A DNA stretch of 6,635 nt from Pseudomonadota bacterium (GTDB lineage: Bacteria > Myxococcota > UBA9042 > PHBI01), in NCBI GenBank assembly GCA_005772945.1, contig SXIE01000186.1, positions 1 through 6,635 on the forward strand. The letters are read 5' to 3'. Below, in pieces: positions 1-6,226 of the stretch. The notes beneath the pieces were generated by a model that was given only the letters and a program-made list of their open reading frames with translations, made no database searches and was not told the DNA's origin. Position numbers and translations under genes: made by a program. The first letter of the stretch is position 1. Each line of letters starts with the position of its first letter.

Positions 1-1388
1 GCCGGCATGGGCGCGGGCGTTTCCGTCAGCGGTTGGGCGACCGTCGGCGCCGGCACTGGAGCGTCGATGTGAATCGCATTCACACTCAGGCGCGTCGCCT
101 CCTCGGGAGCCTCCGCGGCCTCCGTGATTCTGGCACTCGCGACCACGCGCGCGCCCCGCGGCGCCCCCTCGACCTCCTGCGCCAAGGCGTCGAGCGCGCT
201 CCGTTGGCGCGCCGCGTCTTCCCCATGGCGCAGCGCCGAGTCGGCCAGCACCAGCGGATCGATCGCCCGCAGCGCCTGCCGCGAACGCCGCCAGCGCGGC
301 GCCAGCACCCCGTCGCGCAGGCTCTGGAGCGGCCGCCGCACCCCCTCGCCGAGACGCGCCTCGATGTGCCCCGTCTCCTCCTCCGCCAGCGTCACGAGCA
401 GGCGCTCGATCTCGACCGGCTCCAGCGCCGCCAGCTTATCGCGCCCGCTCGCCGGCACGTCCACCCACTGCGTCCAGAGCGCCAAATCCTCGGCCTCGCA
501 CGGGCACCAGCCGCGCGTCACCTCGGGATCCTCCGCGGCCGCCCGATACGCCCCCTCGGCCAACGCGTGCGTCGCCCGCACCCACGGCACGTCGAGCTCG
601 AGCCCCAACCGCGCCAAGCGCCGCTCGAGCCCGCGCCGCCCCGGCCGATGTTGCTCCGGCAGCTCCTGGTCGCGCAAATGCCCGACCAGCGCATCCCACA
701 AGCGCATGCGCGCCTCGGGCCCGAGCCCCGCCAGTCCCGATCGCGCCGCCTCCGCGTCCTCGTTGCCGCGCCGCGCGATCGCAAAGAAGCGTGCCTCCCA
801 GCGACTCGCATCCTCGCCGCCGAGCCCGACCGCCTCCTCGATCCGCGCCCACACCTCGCGCAGGTGATCGGCCTCCTCGGCGCCCGCGGCGCGCGCGACC
901 ACCGGCCCGAGCGGCACCGAGAAGCGCGCGTCGGGCACCTGCGCCAGATCCACCGGCAGGATCAAGACGAGCTGCGGCCCGGTCCCCGCGACGACCGCGA
1001 GCCGCGTCTCGAGCATCGTCCGCACGCTCCCCGCGATCGGCGTTCCCGGCCTGAGGCGCTGCCGCCGAAGCTCCACCTTCTGCCCGAAGCGCTCGAGGAA
1101 GCGCTCGCTCGCGAAGATCCGATCGACCGCGCGCACGTCCAGCTCGGCCGGGTCCAGCTCGAGCGCGATCAGCTCCTCGACCACCGACAAGAGCAGCGGC
1201 CCGAGGCTCGGCGGATACCCCCGCAACGCCTCCTCGCCCAGCAGCGCCTTGAGGCCCGGCAGCTCGGCGCGCCGCCGCCGTCCGAGCGCCTGCGCCGCGA
1301 AGCGCGGCAGATCCGTCTCCGCCAACGACGCCGGTGGCAGGCTCGCGAGCAGCGCGGTCAGAGAAAACGCCGACACCCCTCTAGCCAT
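1..1388 (-). CDS. Hypothetical protein, 5' part (stop codon beyond the left edge)
   Basis: The minus strand is open from the ATG at 1388-1386 to the window edge, giving 462 codons. The start is well fixed: an in-frame TAG lies only seven codons upstream (1409-1407), and a GGAG sits 10 nt before the ATG. Codons are strongly biased to G or C at the third position (GCG, CTG, CTC, GAG), as expected of a real gene. The start overlaps the thioesterase stop by 8 bp, which suggests translational coupling. I do not recognise the family. The protein is Ala/Leu/Glu/Arg-rich and mostly helical in character. One short hydrophobic stretch (VLILPV, residues 141-146) looks like a buried strand. The only two cysteines form a CPC motif in RGWCPCEAED (Cys295, Cys297). 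Residues about 441-462 are Pro/Ala-rich, like a linker to a further domain outside the window. The N-terminus (SLTALLASLPPASLA) is mildly hydrophobic but too weak to call a signal peptide. Probably cytoplasmic; function unknown. Confidence 0.5.
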   Translation of the reverse strand, partial: MARGVSAFSLTALLASLPPASLAETDLPRFAAQALGRRRRAELPGLKALLGEEALRGYPPSLGPLLLSVVEELIALELDPAELDVRAVDRIFASERFLERFGQKVELRRQRLRPGTPIAGSVRTMLETRLAVVAGTGPQLVLILPVDLAQVPDARFSVPLGPVVARAAGAEEADHLREVWARIEEAVGLGGEDASRWEARFFAIARRGNEDAEAARSGLAGLGPEARMRLWDALVGHLRDQELPEQHRPGRRGLERRLARLGLELDVPWVRATHALAEGAYRAAAEDPEVTRGWCPCEAEDLALWTQWVDVPASGRDKLAALEPVEIERLLVTLAEEETGHIEARLGEGVRRPLQSLRDGVLAPRWRRSRQALRAIDPLVLADSALRHGEDAARQRSALDALAQEVEGAPRGARVVASARITEAAEAPEEATRLSVNAIHIDAPVPAPTVAQPLTETPAPMP

Positions 1389-1941
1389 CGCTGGTCCGCT
1401 CCCCGCCTACCTTGCCGGTCCCGCCCGCTTGCCCGCCGCCGCTCTGCAGGCGCCCACGCGCCGCCGCCAGCGCCAACCGAGTCGCCCGCCGCGCCTCGCC
1501 CTCGCGCGCCCGCAGCAACTCTTGCTCCGTCTCGCAAATGAGCGGCCGCACCGCCGTCGGCTTCCCGTCCGCCCCGAGCGCCACGAACGTCAGATACGCC
1601 GACGCCGCGTGCTCCAGCGCGCCCGCGGTCGGCTTGCCCGCCTCGACCCGCACGCCGATCTCCAGCGAGGTCCGCCCGACGTAGTTGACCATGCTCTGCA
1701 TGCGCACCACGTCGCCGATCCGGATCGGCACCAGGAAGTCCATCGCATCCATCGACGCCGTCACGCACTGCATGCGCGCGTGCCGCATCGACGACAGCGC
1801 CGCGCACACGTCGATCCAGGCCATGATCTGCCCGCCGAAGACCGTCCCGATCGCGTTGGCGTGCGTCGGCAGGACCAGCTGGTTCATCTCGACCCGCGAC
1901 GCGCGCGGGGAGTCGGGTGGGGGCGTCGTCGTGGGGGACAT
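1381..1941 (-). CDS. Acyl-CoA thioesterase, hotdog fold (YciA/ACOT type)
   Basis: A 186-residue protein that probably hydrolyses acyl-CoA to free fatty acid and CoA in the cytoplasm. The sequence shows the family signature: HANAIGTVFGGQIMAWID at residues 27-44, followed by CAAL and RHA. In this family the Asn (Asn29 here) and the Asp at the end of that block (Asp44) are the usual catalytic residues; I assign them by pattern, not by alignment. DFLVPIRIGD (68-77) and AYLTFVALGADGKP (115-128) are the expected later strands. The ATG at 1941 is chosen because GGAG lies 7 nt upstream; a TTG start at 2037 would add 32 residues unlike the family and read through the upstream repeat. Residues about 140-186 form a charged helix and a Gly-rich tail beyond the core fold. 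The next gene starts inside its last codons, so the pair is probably co-transcribed. The fold and activity class are secure; chain-length preference cannot be read. Confidence 0.93.
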   Translation of the reverse strand: MSPTTTPPPDSPRASRVEMNQLVLPTHANAIGTVFGGQIMAWIDVCAALSSMRHARMQCVTASMDAMDFLVPIRIGDVVRMQSMVNYVGRTSLEIGVRVEAGKPTAGALEHAASAYLTFVALGADGKPTAVRPLICETEQELLRAREGEARRATRLALAAARGRLQSGGGQAGGTGKVGGERTSDG

Positions 1942-1948
1942 GAGCGGG

Positions 1949-1952
1949 CTCC
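1949..1952 (-). promoter_or_regulatory. Ribosome binding site of the thioesterase
   Basis: On the minus strand GGAG lies 7 nt before the ATG at 1941. This favours that start over the TTG at 2037, the first possible start of the open frame. It lies within the sequence ATGGAGCCCGCTCATG; the earlier ATG there is in another frame. Confidence 0.7.
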
Positions 1953-1985
1953 ATCGTCGATTCGTTCGGGTGGGCGAGGCGCGGC

Positions 1986-2014
1986 ATGATCCGACATTGT
2001 GGCCTGCACGTGAA
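1986..2014 (-). promoter_or_regulatory. Possible sigma-70-type promoter for the thioesterase pair
   Basis: On the minus strand, TTCACG (2014-2009, 4 of 6 to TTGACA) is followed after exactly 17 nt by GATCAT (1991-1986, 4 of 6 to TATAAT). Transcription would start near 1979 and leave a leader of about 40 nt with the ribosome site near its end. The placement is sensible and the spacing ideal, but both hexamers are weak and such matches are common by chance. The -35 element lies inside one arm of the inverted repeat at 2005-2029. Confidence 0.25.
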
Positions 2015-2029
2015 CCCCTTTCACGTTCA
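2005..2029. promoter_or_regulatory. 25-bp inverted repeat, operator-like, upstream of the thioesterase
   Basis: The plus strand reads TGCACGTGAA, then CCCCT, then TTCACGTTCA. The 10-bp arms pair at 9 of 10 positions, with a perfect 7-bp core (2008-2014 against 2020-2026). It sits between the stop of the large exported-protein gene (2041) and the thioesterase start (1941) and overlaps the tentative -35 element. This size and symmetry suit a dimeric repressor such as a TetR- or GntR-type protein, which is inference. It could instead be a terminator stem for the large gene, starting 12 bp after its stop, but no T-run follows on the minus strand, so an operator is the better reading. Confidence 0.45.
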
Positions 2030-2040
2030 TGTGGCAAACC

Positions 2041-5000
2041 CTAGAGCGCCGCGCGAAGACGCGCCGCGGCGATGTAGCGCCGGAGCGTCGCCTCGTCGTC
2101 GAGCGTCAGCGGGCCGCCGAGGCCGAGACCGGCTTTGCGCGCGTCGCTGAGGTTGCGGAGAAGTTCGGCCGCGGCGACGAAATCGACCGCGCCCTCGCAG
2201 GTCGCGAGCAGCGCTTGCCACGCCTCGCTGATGCTCGCCGGCACGAAGGCATGCGCCGTCAGCGCTTCGAATTGCGCCGCAAACGCCGTGAACTCGGAGG
2301 TCGCCGCGAGCTCGGGATTGGCCGCCTGCATCGTCGCACGCGGGTCCTTGCGCGTGGCGGTGCCCGGCGCCTGGAGCGTCGCGAGCACCAGCGTCAGCGC
2401 GGCGTTCGAGAGTTTGCCGATGCGAGATGCGGTCTGGGCCAAGCGCTTCTTGCCGAAGCCGGCGATTCGCAGTGTCGCCTGTGCCATCTCGGCATTGATC
2501 GTCGCCAGGCGCGCCCGGGCCACGGCGAGCGGCAGCGGGCGCTCGCTCGCGAGCACCTCGAAGCGCGCTTCGAGCGCGGTCATCGCGCCATCCATCGCCT
2601 TCAGATCCTCGACGATCGCCTGCATGTCGAAGAGGCCCGCGACGAGCCAAAGCGTCGCGATCAGCGTCGCGGTCGGGCTCGGATCCGGGTCGTGCGCGGC
2701 CGCCATCCGCAAGAGCGCGACGCCCTTGGCCATCACCACGACGCCGCCGGTCGTCTGCGCCAGCTGCAGCCGCAGGATGCCGATGTACGCATAGATGCGA
2801 GCGGCAATCGGCGCGAATGATTCGGTCCCCGCGAGGGCGCGCGGCAGCCGCTTCTCGAGCCGCTCGAAGCGCGCGAGCGCCGCCTGTTTCGCGGGAGGCG
2901 CGAGCGCATCGACCCCGTCCCGAATATCGGCGAGCGCGGCCGATCCGTCGTCGCTCGCGAGGGCCTCGAGGAACGCACGCTCCGCCCGATTCGCGGTGCG
3001 CGCGGCCACGAACGCGAGGAGCGTGCGACGCGGTGCGGCTGGGGTTGTCCGACGCGCCCACGCTTCCACGACCAGGTGGTCAATCAGATCGCGGGCCCCG
3101 AACGATGCATGCAGATCGGCGTAGAACGGGTCGCCCTCCATCGGGCTCGCGGCCGCCTGCTGCAAGAGCGCCAGCACATTCGCATCGGGCTCGTCCAAGG
3201 CCACCGCGAGGTACGCGCGCAAGAGATGCGGTAACCCCGACGCAGGCCGCGCCTCGACCAGCCGCGCATAGATCGCCGCCCCGCGCGTCGTGGCCTCGTC
3301 GCGATCCCAGGGCGTCGCCGACGGCGCCGAAGCCTGGGCCGCGTACGCCAGCAGCAGGCCGACCCGCATGCGGTACGCGAGGAACAGCCCCTCGGGCGCG
3401 GTCACGGCGCCGGACTCCAAGGCCGCGAGCGCGTCCTCGATCGGGCCTATCGCGCGCTCGGGGTGCGCCCGATTCCCGAGCGCCATCGCAAACGCCGCGT
3501 CGATCAGCGGCGGCACCTGCCGCAGGAGCGCGACGCGTGGCGCCCGCTCGGCCGGCGCGCGACGCGCCAGATCCGCCAACAGCAGCCCGAGCCCCACCGC
3601 GACCGCGCTGTCCGGGGTCCGCGCCCGCAAGCGCGCGAGGCTCGTCCGCGCGCCCTCGAGATCGACCAAGAACAAACGCGTCTGGGTCACCGCCGCGAGC
3701 ACGCCATCGTCGTCCGGCGCCTCGGCCAGCGCGCGATCGGCGTCGCGTCTCGCGCCCGCGGCATCCCCCGTGCGAGCCCGCACGATCGCGGTGGTGGCAC
3801 GCGTCGCCGGGCGCGTCTCGGCGAGGAGGTCGAACGCCGCGAGCGCCTCGGTGGTGCGGTCCATGAGCGCGAGCGCCGTCGCCTTCGCCGCGAGCGCCTC
3901 GGGGTGCTGGGGATCGAGCGCGAGCGCCTCCCCCGCGCGCTGAACGGCCTCGTCGTATGCGCCCGCGGCGAGCGCTTCGGAAGCCCGTGCGACGCGCGTT
4001 TCGATCTCGGCGCCGGCGGCTGCCGTCGCGTCGAGCGTGAGGACGCCCGGAAGCGTGACCGTCACCGTTTCGTCTCCTGCGCCCGCTGACGCGGCATCCA
4101 GGAGCGGCGCCAACGCCGCGGTCGCGACGGCCATCCGCCGCGTGACCCGACGCGCCGCCTGCACGCCGCCCGAGACGGCCCGGTCGCTCCCCCGCAGCGA
4201 GACGGGACCGATCCCCGGAACCGTGCTCGGGATTGCGACCTTGGCCGGAACCAGCGCCGCGAGCCGGTCCAACTCTGGCGCCGTCACGCCGTACGCTTTC
4301 AACGCGGCCGCGAGCTCCGTCGCATCGAAGACCGCGCGCAGCCGCATGAACTCTGGATATGCCGCGCACAGCGCATCGAAGTAACGCGTGAACATGCCCG
4401 CCGCGGCCTCGGTCGCGGCATCGGGGGCACCTCCCGCGACGAGCGCCCCGGTCTCGGCGCGCATCGCCTCCGACTGCACCTGCACGCGGCCCTCGAAGAT
4501 CACCGCGAGCGCCTCACCGCCTGCCTCGGCGCGGCGATGCTCGAACAGCTCGCCGATCGGCGCGGTCAGCGGCGCGAGCCACAGCCGATGAAACGCGCCC
4601 GGCGTGTAGGCGACCCCCGCCTCGAGCAGGCTCAGCCACGACGCGAAGCCCGGAACGTTCGGCGTCACCGCGCCGAGATTGATGCGCTTCATGAGGTAGT
4701 CGGCCTCGAGCATCGCCTGCACGTAGGCCGTCGACCACGCCGCCGTCGGCAGCCCGCCGACCCGCACCCGCTGCGGTCCCGCCAGGTCCGACGGCGACGC
4801 ATCGAGCGACACGAACGGCGTCGCGCTCTGCCGATACGCCGCCTGCAAGGCGACCACGAGCACGTCGCGCGAGACGGGCTCGCCACCCGGCGCGCGCTCG
4901 CCGACGATCGCGATGTGCCCGTCGGCGCCGCGAACGAAGCCGCGGATCCGGGTCAAGCCGGCGACGGTCCCGGCGGGGTCATCGATCACCCGCGCGATCG

Positions 5001-6039
5001 GCACGACCGCGAGCGCGCTCTCTGCGGGTCCGAGCCGAAATAGCGCCGCGCGCGCGGTCCCATCGTCGAGAAACGCCGCGTACTGCGACTCGAGCACGGC
5101 CAGGCGCGCGTCGTCGATCGCGCCGCTGAAGAGCGCGGGATCGAAGCGGACCATGACCCCACCGGCGGCGGGATCCTTGACCGCCTCGACCGATCCCGGA
5201 CCCAGGCTGACGGGCGGTGGCGGCACCTCGGGGATCGCGAGGTGCGCGCGGATTTGTCCGAGCGGCAACCCCTGCAGTCCGTCGGTCACGAGGTCGACAT
5301 AGGTCGACGCCTTCGGGATCGCCGAGCGCACGAGGTCGCCGGAATCGTAGCGCGTGAGGACCTGCGTGCCGACCGTTTCGGACCAGGTCCCAGGTTGACC
5401 GCGGGCAGGCGGGACGTAGACGAGCCGGACCTGATCGGGATCGAGGCCGGGCGCGCCGATGCGGTTCGAATCGGCCACCCGAAAGGACCAGCGCACCGTG
5501 CCGTCGGCCGCCTGGATCGGGTCTGCGCCGTAGATCGTCACGCGGTGGCTGACCCCGCCGTTGCGGCTCCCCATGATGACCGATTGCGGCGCGCCGGTGC
5601 GCGTCAGGGCCGCGACGATGTCGCGCGCGAACGTGTCGGGGGTGGCGCGAGCATTGGCGTAGTTGCCGGTCGGCTTGCTCGTCGCGAAGCTGTGTTGGGT
5701 CGCTAGATCCAAGACGCCGTCGACGTATTTCCCACCGCGGCTCGCTTCCATGAAGGCCGTCTGCTGCGCGAGCCCGGCGGCCTTCGGGTACTGCTTGCGC
5801 CAGCGGAAATAGGTCTGCGCCAGCTCGTCGATGCCATTGCATTTGCCGTGGATGGCGGAGCCGTGGCCCGCGCGATTGACGCGATTCGGAAGGTCGACGC
5901 TCGGTCGAAAGCCGGTGTCGACCGCGACCGGCAGCGGCCCCGCCGGCCCCGCCGGACGCGCCGGAACCGGTGGCTCAGCCCGAGCGGCCGTCGCGACCAA
6001 CACCCAGAGGCTCGCCATCCAGACACGCGACACGCCCAT
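2041..6039 (-). CDS. Large exported protein: papain-like domain, DUF1598-like region, TPR repeats
   Basis: A 1332-residue protein. GAGGTGA, a strong match to the ribosome site consensus, lies 6 nt before the ATG at 6039. Residues 1-21 form a Sec signal peptide (MGVSRVWMASLWVLVATAARA, with ARA before the likely cut), then a Pro/Ala/Gly linker to about 38. Residues about 45-230 look like a papain-fold domain: Cys67 in HGKCNGIDELAQTYF opens a helix, His165 lies in GGVSHRVTIYG, and Asp190 or Asn192 in RVADSN. Cys67 is one of only three cysteines (with Cys558 and Cys1281). Residues about 270-575 recall DUF1598 proteins of Planctomycetes: HIAIVGE (375-381), DVLVVALQAAY (392-402), FVSLD (409-413), MLEADYLMKRINLG (443-456) and YPEFMRLRAVFD (561-572). 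I recalled this family and did not search it. Residues about 678-815 hold about four TPR-like units, the clearest ending ALALDPQHPEAL. The remaining 500 residues are helical, with no transmembrane segment or sorting signal that I recognise. Likely periplasmic or surface-exposed; substrate and role unknown. Confidence 0.88.
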   Translation of the reverse strand: MGVSRVWMASLWVLVATAARAEPPVPARPAGPAGPLPVAVDTGFRPSVDLPNRVNRAGHGSAIHGKCNGIDELAQTYFRWRKQYPKAAGLAQQTAFMEASRGGKYVDGVLDLATQHSFATSKPTGNYANARATPDTFARDIVAALTRTGAPQSVIMGSRNGGVSHRVTIYGADPIQAADGTVRWSFRVADSNRIGAPGLDPDQVRLVYVPPARGQPGTWSETVGTQVLTRYDSGDLVRSAIPKASTYVDLVTDGLQGLPLGQIRAHLAIPEVPPPPVSLGPGSVEAVKDPAAGGVMVRFDPALFSGAIDDARLAVLESQYAAFLDDGTARAALFRLGPAESALAVVPIARVIDDPAGTVAGLTRIRGFVRGADGHIAIVGERAPGGEPVSRDVLVVALQAAYRQSATPFVSLDASPSDLAGPQRVRVGGLPTAAWSTAYVQAMLEADYLMKRINLGAVTPNVPGFASWLSLLEAGVAYTPGAFHRLWLAPLTAPIGELFEHRRAEAGGEALAVIFEGRVQVQSEAMRAETGALVAGGAPDAATEAAAGMFTRYFDALCAAYPEFMRLRAVFDATELAAALKAYGVTAPELDRLAALVPAKVAIPSTVPGIGPVSLRGSDRAVSGGVQAARRVTRRMAVATAALAPLLDAASAGAGDETVTVTLPGVLTLDATAAAGAEIETRVARASEALAAGAYDEAVQRAGEALALDPQHPEALAAKATALALMDRTTEALAAFDLLAETRPATRATTAIVRARTGDAAGARRDADRALAEAPDDDGVLAAVTQTRLFLVDLEGARTSLARLRARTPDSAVAVGLGLLLADLARRAPAERAPRVALLRQVPPLIDAAFAMALGNRAHPERAIGPIEDALAALESGAVTAPEGLFLAYRMRVGLLLAYAAQASAPSATPWDRDEATTRGAAIYARLVEARPASGLPHLLRAYLAVALDEPDANVLALLQQAAASPMEGDPFYADLHASFGARDLIDHLVVEAWARRTTPAAPRRTLLAFVAARTANRAERAFLEALASDDGSAALADIRDGVDALAPPAKQAALARFERLEKRLPRALAGTESFAPIAARIYAYIGILRLQLAQTTGGVVVMAKGVALLRMAAAHDPDPSPTATLIATLWLVAGLFDMQAIVEDLKAMDGAMTALEARFEVLASERPLPLAVARARLATINAEMAQATLRIAGFGKKRLAQTASRIGKLSNAALTLVLATLQAPGTATRKDPRATMQAANPELAATSEFTAFAAQFEALTAHAFVPASISEAWQALLATCEGAVDFVAAAELLRNLSDARKAGLGLGGPLTLDDEATLRRYIAAARLRAAL

Positions 6040-6045
6040 GGCTCG

Positions 6046-6052
6046 TCACCTC
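6046..6052 (-). promoter_or_regulatory. Strong ribosome binding site of the large exported protein
   Basis: GAGGTGA on the minus strand matches seven consecutive bases of the anti-Shine-Dalgarno complement and ends 6 nt before the ATG at 6039. It fixes that ATG over the second in-frame ATG (residue 8), which would shorten the basic N-region of the signal peptide. Confidence 0.75.
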
Positions 6053-6100
6053 GAACGGAAATTCGTCGCGGGCAAGCGCCTCAAGTGCTCCGCACTCTCC

Positions 6101-6118
6101 GTCGGGCAAGCGCCCGAC
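6101..6118. repeat. Hairpin-forming inverted repeat containing one copy of a 12-bp direct repeat
   Basis: GTCGGGC, a 4-nt loop AAGC, then GCCCGAC: a perfect 7-bp GC-rich stem. Its inner part, CGGGCAAGCGCC, recurs at 6069-6080 on the same strand without the full second arm, 34 bp away start to start. No T-run follows on either strand, so it is not a typical terminator. Confidence 0.5.
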
Positions 6119-6145
6119 TCGGTGCACCGAGCTTCGCACGGTGCG
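6119..6145. promoter_or_regulatory. Two adjacent operator-like palindromes sharing the half-site CGGTGC
   Basis: TCGGTGCACCGA (6119-6130) is a perfect 12-bp palindrome. CGCACGGTGCG (6135-6145) is an 11-bp inverted repeat with a 1-nt centre. The half-site CGGTGC occurs at 6120 and 6139 on the plus strand and as its complement GCACCG at 6124. The shared half-site suggests one regulator binding both elements; which gene it controls cannot be told. Confidence 0.4.
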
Positions 6146-6205
6146 CTCTTCGCGAGCGAAATGGTCGCGTGGCCCGCCCACACGATCCCCGCCATTTCGG
6201 GGTTG

Positions 6206-6221
6206 CTCGTCTCGAGACGAG
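6206..6221. promoter_or_regulatory. Perfect 16-bp palindrome just upstream of the hydrolase start
   Basis: CTCGTCTCGAGACGAG is perfectly self-complementary with no spacer. It ends 5 bp before the ATG at 6227, and its right end supplies most of the presumed ribosome site GAGG (6219-6222). A bound dimeric repressor, or a folded transcript, would block transcription or translation start. If the hydrolase instead began at the in-frame ATG at 6161, the palindrome would be coding. Confidence 0.5.
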
Positions 6222-6226
6222 GACCG

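Larger units (their letters stand above)
6040..6226. other. Divergent intergenic region dense in inverted repeats
   Basis: This 187-bp gap separates the starts of the large exported protein (minus) and the hydrolase (plus), so promoters for both are expected here. I find no convincing -35/-10 pair on either strand. It holds a repeated 12-mer, CGGGCAAGCGCC (6069-6080 and 6103-6114); a 7-bp stem with a 4-nt loop at 6101-6118; the palindrome TCGGTGCACCGA at 6119-6130; an 11-bp inverted repeat at 6135-6145; a 5-bp stem with a 6-nt loop at 6187-6202; and a perfect 16-bp palindrome at 6206-6221. Codons in every frame are less biased than in the flanking genes, so I treat the open frames crossing it as noncoding. 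Confidence 0.7.

Noticed and set aside
33..1541. A 502-codon open frame on the plus strand.
   Set aside because: It is antisense to the unrecognised gene and part of the thioesterase. Its product is extremely rich in Arg, Pro, Ala, Gln and Leu with no domain, as expected from the complement of GC-rich codons.
2005..2029. The inverted repeat as an intrinsic terminator of the large gene.
   Set aside because: No T-run follows the stem on the minus strand and the stem core is only 7 bp, so it is reported as operator-like with termination as the alternative.
1942..2037. Extension of the thioesterase to a TTG start at 2037.
   Set aside because: It would add 32 residues unlike the family, run through the inverted repeat, and ignore the good ribosome site before 1941.
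3830..3990. Repeated GCGAGCGC words that look like a DNA repeat array.
   Set aside because: They are the complement of codons for Ala-Leu-Ala in the helical TPR-like repeats. Their spacing is irregular and follows the protein, so this is not a CRISPR or tandem DNA repeat.
3080..4369. A 429-codon minus-strand open frame inside the large exported-protein gene.
   Set aside because: It is a shifted frame of the same DNA, with a low-complexity Arg/Gly/Ala product. The main frame shows coherent domains across the region. Likewise the 344-codon frame at 2027-3061 and the 349-codon plus-strand frame at 2817-3866.
6060..6090. A possible sigma-54 promoter on the minus strand (GCAC followed by TTGC).
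   Set aside because: The distance between the two elements is about 4 nt longer than the strict sigma-54 spacing, and the GG of the -24 element is not in place.
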